Source: Streptomyces caeruleatus | GTDB taxonomy: Bacteria; Actinomycetota; Actinomycetes; Streptomycetales; Streptomycetaceae | Length of the DNA: 64,000 nucleotides | Direction: 5' to 3' | Assembly: GCF_001514235.1 (NCBI RefSeq) | Contig: NZ_KQ948934.1 | Span: forward strand, 186,001 to 250,000 | In this document: positions 8,291 through 17,170 of the stretch, in pieces | How positions within the stretch are numbered: position 1 is the stretch's first letter | Layout of the letters: each line of letters opens with the position of its first letter | Program-made: the position numbers and the translations under genes | The notes under the pieces: generated by a model | Database searches by the model: none | What the model saw: only the letters and a program-made list of their open reading frames with translations | What the model was told of the DNA's origin: nothing

Positions 8291-8331
8291 AACCGCCGGA
8301 GGCAACCCGCCGGAGGCAACCCGCCGGAGGC
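8291..8331. repeat. Three tandem copies of a 14-bp GC-rich unit
   Basis: AACCGCCGGAGGC (13 bp) followed by two copies of AACCCGCCGGAGGC. It sits between the start of the phosphotransferase gene (8210) and the hairpin at 8338-8371. Confidence 0.9.
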
Positions 8332-8337
8332 AAAAGC

Positions 8338-8371
8338 AATGCCGGCGCAGCTCCCCAGCTGCGCCGGCATT
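8338..8371. terminator. Hairpin terminator
   Basis: A perfect 15-bp stem, AATGCCGGCGCAGCT and its complement, with loop CCCC. On the minus strand it is downstream of the small membrane protein gene at 8459-8656, with AAAAG on the far side giving a short T-run in the transcript. Confidence 0.8.
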
Positions 8372-8458
8372 TGTGCCGTCCGCCGCACCCCCGTCCCCAC
8401 GGGGTTTCATGGGTGGATGTCCCCGCCCGGACCGCTCTTCCGGGCCTGGGGTCGCCGC

Positions 8459-8656
8459 TCAGCGCCCCAGCATCACTCCCACGGACGACGCTTGTGTGGC
8501 CACTGTCTCCCAGCCGTCGAAGACGAGGAGGAGAAGGGCCGCCAGGGGGAGGGCCATGAGCGTCGCCACCAAGGGGTGGCGGCGGCCCTGGCGACGCGGA
8601 CGCAGCAGCGTGCGCTCCTGCATGCGGATCACTGTCCGCGGTGCCGTCTGGGCCAT
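8459..8656 (-). CDS. Small single-pass membrane protein
   Basis: A 65-residue protein: a basic N-terminus (RMQERTLLRPRRQGRRHP), then one transmembrane helix (LVATLMALPLAALLLLVF), then a short outer tail. AGGAGAGGG lies 5-7 bp upstream of the ATG at 8654-8656, which is a strong initiation signal. A terminator hairpin follows. No known function; probably cytoplasm-in, tail-out by the positive-inside rule. Confidence 0.75.
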   Translation of the reverse strand: MAQTAPRTVIRMQERTLLRPRRQGRRHPLVATLMALPLAALLLLVFDGWETVATQASSVGVMLGR

Positions 8657-8855
8657 GGTCCCTCTCCTGACCTGTGTCTGTTGTCGTTGGCAGCGGCGGG
8701 TGTCTGACCTCGGGGGACGAGTGCTGCCACCCGCCGCTTGACCTCAAATCTAGGTGTCCGGCGCTCCCCGCACGTCATGCCCTCGTACCGATTGGCGGGC
8801 CTCCCGGAGGATGAGCCATGACCTGCGGAGTACTCCCCTGGGTGGAGACGAGGAC

Positions 8856-9131
8856 CTAGGTCTCGGGGTCTTCCCGGAGGGGACGCCCGCTGTGCCCCGC
8901 TTTCTCCGAGCTGTCCTCACGCGGCACCGGCTGCTCGACCAGCGCCAGGACGCGGGTCGCCATGAAGCGGGCCGTACGCACGACCGAACCGCTTCTGGTG
9001 ACTTCGCTCACTTCCACGACACCTCGGCGCACCGCCGTCTCCACCCGGCGGCCCGCCCTGCTCGCCACCACCTCGTACGTGCGCGTCGTGTCTCCCGCGT
9101 CCACGACTATCTCCACGCGATCACCCTTCAC
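8856..9131 (-). CDS. Conserved hypothetical protein
   Basis: A 91-residue protein, mostly predicted beta strands in the first 65 residues (GDRVEIVVDAGDTTRTYEVV, VVEVSEVTRSG, VVRTARFMATRVLALVEQ), then a charged tail. Function not recognised. The GTG at 9131 has AAGGGGGA about 9 bp upstream and gives a compact start; the frame is open to 9227. It is divergent from the protein kinase gene, with about 200 bp between them. Confidence 0.7.
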   Translation of the reverse strand: MKGDRVEIVVDAGDTTRTYEVVASRAGRRVETAVRRGVVEVSEVTRSGSVVRTARFMATRVLALVEQPVPREDSSEKAGHSGRPLREDPET

Positions 9132-9327
9132 GGACTCAATCCCCCTTCTGTGATGGGTGGTTGGGGGACAAAGCACACCGAAGTAGCCCTGCTCGCCAGC
9201 CCCCTGACCACCCTTCAAGTCTCCCACCCACCACTGACAATCCGTCGTCCTGAGAGGGCGCGGCCTCTGCGCACGGCGGCCCGTGGAAACGTAAGCTGTG
9301 GCTCGTCACACGGACCGGGCAGCGGGG

Positions 9328-10701
9328 ATGAACATGGCGATGATGCGCCTGAGGCGCGAGGACCCGCGCGTCGTCGGCTCGTTCAGGCTTCACCGACGGC
9401 TCGGCGCGGGCGGTATGGGCGTCGTCTACCTGGGCTCCGACAAGAAGGGGCAGCGGGTCGCGCTCAAGGTGATCCGGCCCGACCTGGCGGAGGATCAGGA
9501 GTTCCGCTCGCGGTTCGCGCGTGAGGTCTCGGCCGCCCGGCGGATTCGCGGGGGCTGTACGGCACGGCTGGTGGCCGCGGACCTGGAGGCGGAGCGCCCC
9601 TGGTTCGCCACGCAGTACGTGCCCGGTCCCTCCCTGCACGACAAGGTCGCCGACGAGGGCCCGCTCGGCGCGGCGGAGGTCGCCGCCGTCGGTGCCGCCC
9701 TGTCGGAGGGGCTGGTCGCGGTCCACGAGGCCGGGGTCGTGCACCGGGATCTCAAGCCGTCCAACATCCTCCTCTCCCCCAAGGGTCCGCGGATCATCGA
9801 CTTCGGTATCGCCTGGGCGACGGGGGCCTCGACCCTCACGCACGTCGGCACGGCCGTCGGCTCGCCCGGATTCCTCGCCCCGGAGCAGGTGCGCGGCGCC
9901 GCCGTCACCCCGGCCACGGACGTCTTCTCGCTCGGCGCCACGCTGGCCTACGCCTCGATGGGCGACTCTCCCTTCGGGCACGGCAGTTCCGAGGTGATGC
10001 TGTACCGCGTGGTGCACGAGGAGGCGCAGCTCCAGGGCGTACCGGACGCGCTGGCTCCGCTGGTGCGGGCCTGTCTGGCGAAGGACCCGGAGGAGCGGCC
10101 CAGCACGCTTCAGCTGTCGCTGCGTCTCAAGGAGATCGCGGCCCGGGAGGCGCAGGGACTGGGGGACGTACGCCCGCCCGCGCCGCGTTCCGCCGAGGCG
10201 GACCGTCTGACCGGGCGGCTCGCCGACACCTACCCGGAGCCGCAGCGCGCCCAGCGTCGTCCGCAGGGCACTCCCCCGCCGCGCGGCCACAGCACGTCCC
10301 GAGGGCCCGGCCCCACGCGCGACGGGGTTCCTCCGGCGAGGGGCGCCAGCGGGACGAGAGGTACGGCCGCCTCCCGGTCCGGTACCCGGTCGACGCCGGC
10401 CTCCCGCAACAGTCCGCATGCGGGCAAGGGCGGCCGACCGGTGCAGCGCAACGGCGGCGGTCGTCCGGCGCCGCGGAACACGAGCACCGGTCGCCGTCCC
10501 GCCAACCCCCAGCTGCTGCGGCAGCGGCTGTTCGTGTTCGTCGTGGTGACGCTGCTCGTGGCGATGGGCATCGCCGCGGCGCAGGGCTGTCAGGGGCCGC
10601 AGCGGGGTCTGGGCGGCGACGGAGACGTTGTACGGCCGCGGCACGAGCAGGTGGATCCGGGCTCCGAGCCGTACGAGTCGACGTACGAGATCACCGACTA
10701 G
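9328..10701 (+). CDS. Membrane-anchored Ser/Thr protein kinase (Hanks type)
   Basis: A 457-residue kinase. Glycine loop LGAGGMGVVYLG at residues 25-36, ATP lysine K47 in VALK, catalytic HRDLKPSN with Asp141, DFG at 158-160, and APEQ in the activation segment. After residue about 270 comes a long Arg/Pro/Gly-rich juxtamembrane linker, then a membrane helix (LFVFVVVTLLVAMGIAAA, about 399-417) and an outer tail of about 40 residues without PASTA domains. Start: ATG 9328; ATG 9334 has better GGGG spacing and GTG 9298 is also in frame, so the first residues are uncertain. Confidence 0.9.
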   Translation: MNMAMMRLRREDPRVVGSFRLHRRLGAGGMGVVYLGSDKKGQRVALKVIRPDLAEDQEFRSRFAREVSAARRIRGGCTARLVAADLEAERPWFATQYVPGPSLHDKVADEGPLGAAEVAAVGAALSEGLVAVHEAGVVHRDLKPSNILLSPKGPRIIDFGIAWATGASTLTHVGTAVGSPGFLAPEQVRGAAVTPATDVFSLGATLAYASMGDSPFGHGSSEVMLYRVVHEEAQLQGVPDALAPLVRACLAKDPEERPSTLQLSLRLKEIAAREAQGLGDVRPPAPRSAEADRLTGRLADTYPEPQRAQRRPQGTPPPRGHSTSRGPGPTRDGVPPARGASGTRGTAASRSGTRSTPASRNSPHAGKGGRPVQRNGGGRPAPRNTSTGRRPANPQLLRQRLFVFVVVTLLVAMGIAAAQGCQGPQRGLGGDGDVVRPRHEQVDPGSEPYESTYEITD

Positions 10702-10725
10702 GCGGCGTCCCGGGGCGGGCGGACG

Positions 10726-10960
10726 TCAGAGGTCAGGCGGGATCCGTTCGAAGAGCTCCTGGTCGCCGTCGAAGACCGGGGCCAGGGACAGGAACTCCTC
10801 CCACCAGTGGAGGCGGAAGCTGCCGTCGTCCGTCTCGGACTCCCAGACCTTCGTCAGGGGGACCACGGTGCGGCCGACCTCCTCGCAGACCTCCCGGACG
10901 ACGCCTCGCGTTGGCTCTCCCCCGGCTCGCTCCTGCCGCTGACCGGCTGCCGGTAGAGCC
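10726..10960 (-). pseudogene. Truncated, frameshifted Nudix hydrolase remnant
   Basis: The minus strand reads EPGESQREA in one frame and, directly after, VVREVCEEVGRTVVPL in another. Joined, these make a standard Nudix box, so a frameshift at about 10905-10912 splits it. The second frame continues with WESETDDGSFRLHWWEEFLSL to a stop at 10726. The N-terminal half of the enzyme is missing, because the region abuts the methyltransferase stop codon at 10961. No intact start is visible. It is best read as a decayed gene. Confidence 0.6.
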
Positions 10961-11779
10961 CTAGAGCTGGGGGCGGCCGGTGGCCACGGCGTAGAAGGCG
11001 ACCGCGGCGGCGGCGCCGACGTTGAGGGAGTCGACGCCGTGGGCCATCGGGATGCGGACCCATTCGTCGGCGGCCACCAGGGCCTGGGTGGACAGGCCGT
11101 CACCCTCGGCGCCGAGCATCAGGGCGACCCGGTCCATCCGGTGCGGGGCGGCCTCGTCGAGGGTCTTGGCCTTCTCGTCGGGAGTGAGCGCGAGGAGGGT
11201 GAAGCCGGCCTCGCGGACCGATTCGAGGCCCTTGGGCCAGGTGTCGAGGCGGGCGTACGGCACGGAGAACACCGCGCCCATGGAGACCTTGACGCTGCGG
11301 CGGTAGAGGGGGTCGGCGCAGTCCGGGGAGAGCAGGACCGCGTCCATGCCGAGGGCCGCGGCCGAGCGGAAGATGGCGCCGATGTTGGTGTGGTCGTTGA
11401 CCGACTCCATGACGACCACCCGGCGTGCGGACCGCAGTAGTTCGGTCGCCGTCGGGAGCGGCTTGCGCTGCATGGAGGCGAGCGCGCCGCGGTGTACGTG
11501 GTAGCCGGTGACCTGCTCGGCGAGGTCCGGGCTGACCGCGTACACCGGGGCGGGGAGTTCGTCGATGACGTCGCGCATGACGTCGACCCACTTGGCGGAG
11601 AGCAGCATCGACCGCATCTCGTAGCCGGCTTCCTTCGCCCGCCTGATGACCTTCTCGCCCTCGGCTATGAACAGGCCCTCGGCCGGTTCGCGCTTGCGGC
11701 GCAGTTCGACGTCGGTCAGGCCTGTGTAGTCGCGCAGGCGCGGGTCGGTGGGGTCATCGACGGTGATGAGATCGGCCAC
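10961..11779 (-). CDS. TrmH/SpoU-family RNA 2'-O-methyltransferase
   Basis: A 272-residue SPOUT methyltransferase. An N-terminal substrate-binding domain (residues about 20-100) is followed by the knotted SAM-binding domain with NDHTNIGAIFRSAAALGMDAV, GAEGDGLS and IPMAHGVDSLNVGAAAAVA, the three SpoU motifs. It should methylate ribose in tRNA or rRNA; the target nucleotide is not known. The start is GTG at 11777-11779. It is 63 bp downstream of the cysG-like gene on the same strand, but no functional link is evident. Confidence 0.92.
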   Translation of the reverse strand: MADLITVDDPTDPRLRDYTGLTDVELRRKREPAEGLFIAEGEKVIRRAKEAGYEMRSMLLSAKWVDVMRDVIDELPAPVYAVSPDLAEQVTGYHVHRGALASMQRKPLPTATELLRSARRVVVMESVNDHTNIGAIFRSAAALGMDAVLLSPDCADPLYRRSVKVSMGAVFSVPYARLDTWPKGLESVREAGFTLLALTPDEKAKTLDEAAPHRMDRVALMLGAEGDGLSTQALVAADEWVRIPMAHGVDSLNVGAAAAVAFYAVATGRPQL

Positions 11780-11842
11780 AGGGTGATACTGCCTTGTCCT
11801 GGGTACGGTGCCAACGGTTGGAACGGGTTGCGTTACCCGCGG

Positions 11843-13075
11843 TTACGCGGAGGGGTTCGGTCCTACGTTCACGACCTCGCCGATGACGATCACCGCCGGC
11901 GGCTTCACCTCGTGGGCGAGCACCGCCTCCCCCGCCGTCGCGAGCGTCGCGTCCACCCGACGCTGGGCGGCCGTGGTGCCCTCCTGGATCAGGGCGAGGG
12001 GCGTGTCCGGGGACTTGCCGTGGGCGATGAGGGTCTCGGCGACCTTCGCGATGGTGGCGACGCCCATCAGGATGACCAGGGTGCCGGTCAGCTTGGCGAG
12101 GGACGGCCAGTCGACGAGGGAGCGCTCGTCGTCGGGCGCGATGTGGCCGCTGACCACGGTGAACTCATGGGCGACACCTCGGTGGGTGACGGGGATTCCG
12201 GCTGCGCCCGGCACCGAGATGGAGCTGGAGATGCCGGGCACGACCGTGCACGCGATGCCCGCCTCGGCCAGCGCCTGGACCTCCTCCATGCCGCGTCCGT
12301 AGACGAAGGGGTCGCCGCCCTTGAGGCGTACGACGGACTTGCCCTGCTTGGCGTGCTCGATCAGCGCGTTGTTGATGGCCTCCTGGGCCATGAACCGGCC
12401 GTAGGGAAGCTTCGCCGCGTCGATCACCTCGACGTTCGGGGGCAGCTCCGTGAGCAGGTCGCGGGGGCCAAGGTGGTCGGTGATGACCACGTCGGCCGCG
12501 GCGAGCAGACGGCGGCCGCGCACGGTGATCAGGTCCGGGTCGCCGGGGCCTCCGCCGACCAGCGCGACGCCCGGCGCACGGGTGCGGTGGTGCGGGGCGA
12601 CGAGGGTCCCGTCGCGCAGGCCCTCGACGACGGCGTCGCGGATCGCGGCGGTGTGGCGGGGGTCGCGGCCCTTGGCGTCGGTGGTGAGGACGGCGACCGT
12701 GACGCCCTCGCTGTGACCGGTGGCCGGCGTCCAGGCGGTGGCCTCGTCGGCGTCGTCGGAGCGGACGCACCACACGCGGTTACGCTCGGCCTCGGCGGAG
12801 GCACGGGTGTTCGCGTCGTGGTCGCTGGTGGCGATGAGGGCGTACCAGATGTCGGTGAGGTCGCCGTCCGCGTAAGGGCGCCGCTCCCAGGTGAGCTCTC
12901 CGGCGTCCGCCATGGCTTCGACCGACGGGGTCACCTCGGGCGAGACGAGCGTGATGTCGGCGCCCGCTGCGATGAGTGCCGGAAGACGGCGCTGGGCCAC
13001 CTCGCCGCCACCGAGGACGACGACTCGGCGACCGGTGAGGCGGAGGCCCACGGGGTAGGCGGGGTGTTCGGCCAT
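11843..13075 (-). CDS. cysG: Siroheme synthase-type fusion: precorrin-2 dehydrogenase plus uroporphyrinogen-III C-methyltransferase
   Basis: A 410-residue fusion. Residues about 1-155 form the NAD-binding precorrin-2 dehydrogenase/ferrochelatase part (VVVLGGGEVAQRRLPALIAAGADITLVSP). Residues about 165-400 are SUMT: VALVGGGPGDPDLITVRG, VVRLKGGDPFVYGRG, VVPGISSSISVPGAAGIPVTHRG (split over the SAM pocket) and LMG. It makes precorrin-2 and then sirohydrochlorin/siroheme, and feeds the corrinoid branch. Many Streptomyces annotations name this gene cobA. ATG at 13075. cobT and cobL follow upstream on the same strand. Confidence 0.92.
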   Translation of the reverse strand: MAEHPAYPVGLRLTGRRVVVLGGGEVAQRRLPALIAAGADITLVSPEVTPSVEAMADAGELTWERRPYADGDLTDIWYALIATSDHDANTRASAEAERNRVWCVRSDDADEATAWTPATGHSEGVTVAVLTTDAKGRDPRHTAAIRDAVVEGLRDGTLVAPHHRTRAPGVALVGGGPGDPDLITVRGRRLLAAADVVITDHLGPRDLLTELPPNVEVIDAAKLPYGRFMAQEAINNALIEHAKQGKSVVRLKGGDPFVYGRGMEEVQALAEAGIACTVVPGISSSISVPGAAGIPVTHRGVAHEFTVVSGHIAPDDERSLVDWPSLAKLTGTLVILMGVATIAKVAETLIAHGKSPDTPLALIQEGTTAAQRRVDATLATAGEAVLAHEVKPPAVIVIGEVVNVGPNPSA

Positions 13076-13216
13076 GAGGCTGCGGCTCCTCGTGCTGGCG
13101 GTGCGATGGGTGCTACGGCGCTGGAGCAGCCCTGACGTGCGGATTTTAGACGTGGGCTCAGCGTACGGCGGGGCCGGGGGACGCGCAGGAACGCATACCC
13201 CGGGCCCTGCCCGGAC

Positions 13217-16200
13217 TCACTTCTCGGTGACGCCCGCGGAGTCGAACGTCGCGACCTCGTGCATCGCCCTTGCCGTGCTCTGCACCAGCGGCAGCGCGAG
13301 CAGCGCGCCCGTGCCCTCGCCGAGGCGGAGGTCGAGGTCGACGAGGGGACGCAGGCCCAGCTTGTTCAGGGCGGCGACGTGGCCGGGTTCAGCGCTGCGG
13401 TGGCCCGCGATGCAGGCGGCCAGTACCTCGGGGGCGATGGCGCGGGCGACCAGCGCGGCGGCACCGGCGCTGACGCCGTCCAGGATGACCGGCGTACGCA
13501 GCGACGCGCCGCCCAGCAGCAGGCCGACCATCGCGGCGTGTTCGAAGCCGCCGATGGCCGACAGGACGCCGATGGGGTCGGCCGGGTCGGGCTGGTGGAC
13601 CTCGATGGCGCGGCGGACGACCTCGGTCTTGCGGGCGAGGGTCTCGTCGTTGATGCCGGTGCCCCGGCCCGTCACGTCGGCCGGGTCGGTGTCCGTGAAG
13701 ACCGAGATCAGGGCCGCCGAGGCGGTCGTGTTGGCGATGCCCATCTCGCCCGTCAGCAGCGCCTTGTTGCCGGCCGCCACCAGGTCGCGGGCCGTCTCGA
13801 TGCCGACCTCGATGGCCTGCTTGGCCTCCTCGCGGGTCATCGCGGGGCCGGTCGTCATGTCGGAGGTGCCCGCGCGGACCTTGCGGGGAAGGAGGCCGGG
13901 GGTGGCGGGCAGGTCGGCGGCCACGCCCACGTCCACCACGCACACCTCGGCGCCCACCTGGCCGGCGAACGCGTTGCAGACCGCGCCGCCGCCGAGGAAG
14001 TTGGCGACCATCTGGGCCGTCACCTCCTGGGGCCAGGGAGTAACGCCCTGGGCGTGCACACCGTGGTCGCCGGCGAAGATCGCGACGGCCGCGGGCTCCG
14101 GGATCGGCGGCGGGCACTGCCGGGACAGCCCGGACAGCTGCGCGGAGATGATCTCCAGCATGCCGAGCGAGCCGGGCGGCTTCGTCATCCGCTTCTGCCG
14201 TTCCCAGGCCTCGCCGAGGGCCTTGGCGTCCAGCGGGCGGATCTGGGCGACGGTCTCGGCGAGCAGGTCGTGCGGCTCCTCACCGGGCAGGGCGCGACGG
14301 CCGTACGTCTCCTCGTGCACGACCCACGACAGCGGGCGGCGCTTGGACCAGCCGGCCTGCATCAGCTCGGGCTCGTCCGGGAACTCGTCGACGTACCCGA
14401 CGCACAGGTAGGCGATGACCTCCAGGTGCTCGGGCAGCCCCAGCGCGCGGACCATCTCGCGCTCGTCGAAGAAGCTGACCCAGCCGACGCCGAGGCCCTC
14501 GGCGCGCGCGGCGAGCCAGAGGTTCTCGACGGCGAGCGCGGCGGAGTAGGGCGCCATCTGCGGCTGGGTGTGCCGGCCCAGGGTGTGACGGCCGCCGCGG
14601 GTCGGGTCGGCGGTGACGACGATGTTGACCGGGGTGTCGAGGATGGCCTCGATCTTCAGTTCCTTGAACTGCTTCGCCCGGCCCTTGGGCAGGGACTTGG
14701 CGTACGCGTCGCGCTGACGCATCGCCAGCTCGTGCATGGTGCGCCGGGTGTCGGCCGAGCGGATGACGACGAAGTCCCAGGGCTGCGAGTGCCCGACGGA
14801 GGGCGCGGTGTGGGCGGCCTCCAGGACGCGGAGCAGGACCTCGTGCGGGATGGGGTCGCTGCGGAAGCCATTGCGGATGTCGCGGCGCTCGCGCATGACC
14901 TTGAGGACGGCCTCGCGTTCGGCGTCGTCGTAGGCGGGCGCGGCCGGGCCGGTGGGCTGTCGTACCTCTTCCACTGCCGCCGTGCTCTCTTCTTCCGGGG
15001 CTGCCGGGACCTGCGGGTCCTCCTGGTCGGCGGCCCGCGTGTCCAGGTCTTCCGCGTGCTGTACGAGACCGGGGTCGCCCTCGCGGGGTGCGGGGACCGT
15101 GGCGACGGCGGCCGGTGTCTCCTGCGCCGGGAGGACGATCGGCTGCGGCGGGGTCGGAGCGAGGTGCGGGGTGGTCGGCACCGAACCCTCGACCGGGACG
15201 AACTGGCCGAGCGGCTGCTCGGGCGCGGCCTCCCGGGGGACGTCGGCCTCGGCGGACTCCACGGGCTCGACGGCCGGGTGGGCCGGGTCCTGGAGGACCT
15301 GCACGGGCGGGGCGACCGGGGACTGGAGCTGCGGGCCGGCCGGTTCGGCGACGAACGGCTCGGGGGCCTCGGCCGGGACCGGCTGCTCGTCGGCGGGGTC
15401 CCGCACCACCGGGTTCGCGGCGGCGAGCGGCTGGGGCGGCACGACCAGCTCGGCGTCGGCCTCCGGGGCCTGCGGGGCTTCCGGGAACTCGGCCGCGGGC
15501 TCCGCGACGGGCGCTTCCGCCTCGGGGAGGGGGGCACTCTCGGCCGCCGCCTGCACCTCGACGCCGGGGTCGTCCGTCGGAGCGGCCTGCTCGCCCGGCT
15601 GCTGCGGCTGCGGGAATTCCGGATCGGCGGCGGCTTCGGGGGCCTGCGGCTCCTCGACGGGCTGGACGGGCTCCGTGACCGGGACGGCGGGCTCGCTCTC
15701 CAGCGGGGCGGCCTGCTCGGCGTCCTGGGGCTGCGGGGCCACTTCGGGGGTTACGTCGGCGGGGGCCTCGGCGGGCTCGGCGACGGCGTCCGTGGGCTGC
15801 TCGGCCGGCGCGAGGTGCTCGGGCTCGGGGGCGGGTGCGGCCTCAGGCTCGGGGGCGGCCGCGCCCTCGGGCTCGGGGGCGGCCTCGACCTGCGCCGCGT
15901 CCGATGCGGGCGGGAGGGGGCTGGCCTCCGGGGTGGGCTGGGGGTCGTCAGCCGGGGCGGGGGCCTCGGGGACCTGCGCGGCCTCCGGGAACGGCTGGGC
16001 CTCGGGAGCCTGCGGGACCTCGGGCCCGGAGGGCTCGGGCGCCTGTGCGGGAGCCCCGGGCTCGGCAGTGTCGAGAACCTGGACGGCTTCGGGAGCGGGA
16101 GCCGGGTCGTCGGGGGCCTGCGCTGCCTCAGGGGCGGGGGCCTCGGGGAGCGCGTCGGCCTCGGCGGCGGGCTCGTCAGGGAGCTGCGCGGCCTCGGGCG

Positions 16201-17170
16201 CGGGGTCCGCCTCGGGAGCGGGGTCCGCCTCGGGAGCGGGGTCGACCTCGGGAGCCGGGGGCTGCGCGGCCTCGGGAGCGGGGGCCTCGGAAACCTGGTC
16301 GGCCTCTGCCTCGGGCACCTGGGACGCCTCGGGAAGCGGCCCGGCCTCAGCGACGGGGTCGGCAACCGGAGCGGCGACTTCAGGTACGGAACCCTCGTGA
16401 GAGACCTGAGCGACCTCGGCCACCTCGGCCACCTCGACCGCCTCGGCCACCGGAGCTTCAGGTCCCTCGGCAGCCTCAACGGCATCCGCGACAGGCACAG
16501 CAGCGGGCGCCTCGTCTCCCTGGGCGGCGCCGGCCACCCGGGACACCGCCGCCTGCGCCATGCCCGGCTGTCCGGTCGGGACAACCGTTTCGGCAGCCGT
16601 CCCCTCGGCGCTCACCTGGGCCGGAGCCGGTGCCTGGACCTGGACGGCGGCCGGGGCGGGGGCGCCCCAGGGTGCCGCCGGCAGCGGGGCCGCCGCCTCG
16701 TGCGGCTGCGGGACGTCGAGGTACTCGGGGCCGGTCGGGGCCTGGCCGGGCTGGCGTACGGGCGCGCCGACGGCGCCGCGGTCGGCGAGCGAGCGGACCG
16801 GGCTGGCGGAGGCGTCGGGAATGGGCGGGCCGAGGTGCAGGGGGCGGCGCGGGGTGATCGGCGGGATCGGCGACGAGGGGGCCGACGGGCCGGGCAGCCG
16901 TACGGCGCTGAGGTCGACCGAGCCGCTGTCGCGGCCGGAGATCTCGTGCGCGTCCGGCTCGTGCACGGCCTCGACGACCGGTTCCGGCGCGGGCGGGGCG
17001 ACCTCGTTGCCCCAGGCGCCGTGGGAGCCGGGCAGCAGCAGGTCTTCGTCCTGGGCGGTGCTCTCGGAGAGGTAGGTGTACGAACCGTGCGCCGCGGGGG
17101 CGCCCGGCTGCTCCACCATGCCTGCGCTCTCCGGCAGTCCCTCGCCCGGGACCTGGCCGGTGTCGGTCAT
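13217..17170 (-). CDS. cobT: BluB-CobT fusion with long Pro/Ala/Glu-rich N-terminus
   Basis: A 1317-residue protein. Residues 1 to about 745 are low-complexity, built from PEA/PAPEA-like runs. Residues about 746-960 are a nitroreductase-fold BluB domain (RRDIRNGFRSDPIP, HTAPSVGHSQPWDFVVI, GVGWVSFF), which makes 5,6-dimethylbenzimidazole from FMNH2. Residues about 970-1317 are CobT (TKPPGSLGMLE, FAGDHGVHAQGVTPWPQEVT, GEMGIANTTASAAL, GTGINDET), which joins DMB to nicotinate mononucleotide. Both steps of lower-ligand supply are thus in one chain. Start ATG 17170; the frame stays open to 17443. Confidence 0.92.
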   Translation of the reverse strand: MTDTGQVPGEGLPESAGMVEQPGAPAAHGSYTYLSESTAQDEDLLLPGSHGAWGNEVAPPAPEPVVEAVHEPDAHEISGRDSGSVDLSAVRLPGPSAPSSPIPPITPRRPLHLGPPIPDASASPVRSLADRGAVGAPVRQPGQAPTGPEYLDVPQPHEAAAPLPAAPWGAPAPAAVQVQAPAPAQVSAEGTAAETVVPTGQPGMAQAAVSRVAGAAQGDEAPAAVPVADAVEAAEGPEAPVAEAVEVAEVAEVAQVSHEGSVPEVAAPVADPVAEAGPLPEASQVPEAEADQVSEAPAPEAAQPPAPEVDPAPEADPAPEADPAPEAAQLPDEPAAEADALPEAPAPEAAQAPDDPAPAPEAVQVLDTAEPGAPAQAPEPSGPEVPQAPEAQPFPEAAQVPEAPAPADDPQPTPEASPLPPASDAAQVEAAPEPEGAAAPEPEAAPAPEPEHLAPAEQPTDAVAEPAEAPADVTPEVAPQPQDAEQAAPLESEPAVPVTEPVQPVEEPQAPEAAADPEFPQPQQPGEQAAPTDDPGVEVQAAAESAPLPEAEAPVAEPAAEFPEAPQAPEADAELVVPPQPLAAANPVVRDPADEQPVPAEAPEPFVAEPAGPQLQSPVAPPVQVLQDPAHPAVEPVESAEADVPREAAPEQPLGQFVPVEGSVPTTPHLAPTPPQPIVLPAQETPAAVATVPAPREGDPGLVQHAEDLDTRAADQEDPQVPAAPEEESTAAVEEVRQPTGPAAPAYDDAEREAVLKVMRERRDIRNGFRSDPIPHEVLLRVLEAAHTAPSVGHSQPWDFVVIRSADTRRTMHELAMRQRDAYAKSLPKGRAKQFKELKIEAILDTPVNIVVTADPTRGGRHTLGRHTQPQMAPYSAALAVENLWLAARAEGLGVGWVSFFDEREMVRALGLPEHLEVIAYLCVGYVDEFPDEPELMQAGWSKRRPLSWVVHEETYGRRALPGEEPHDLLAETVAQIRPLDAKALGEAWERQKRMTKPPGSLGMLEIISAQLSGLSRQCPPPIPEPAAVAIFAGDHGVHAQGVTPWPQEVTAQMVANFLGGGAVCNAFAGQVGAEVCVVDVGVAADLPATPGLLPRKVRAGTSDMTTGPAMTREEAKQAIEVGIETARDLVAAGNKALLTGEMGIANTTASAALISVFTDTDPADVTGRGTGINDETLARKTEVVRRAIEVHQPDPADPIGVLSAIGGFEHAAMVGLLLGGASLRTPVILDGVSAGAAALVARAIAPEVLAACIAGHRSAEPGHVAALNKLGLRPLVDLDLRLGEGTGALLALPLVQSTARAMHEVATFDSAGVTEK

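Noticed and set aside
9136..10644. 502-codon minus-strand frame opposite the protein kinase
   Set aside because: No family motifs, and it is antisense to a clear kinase.
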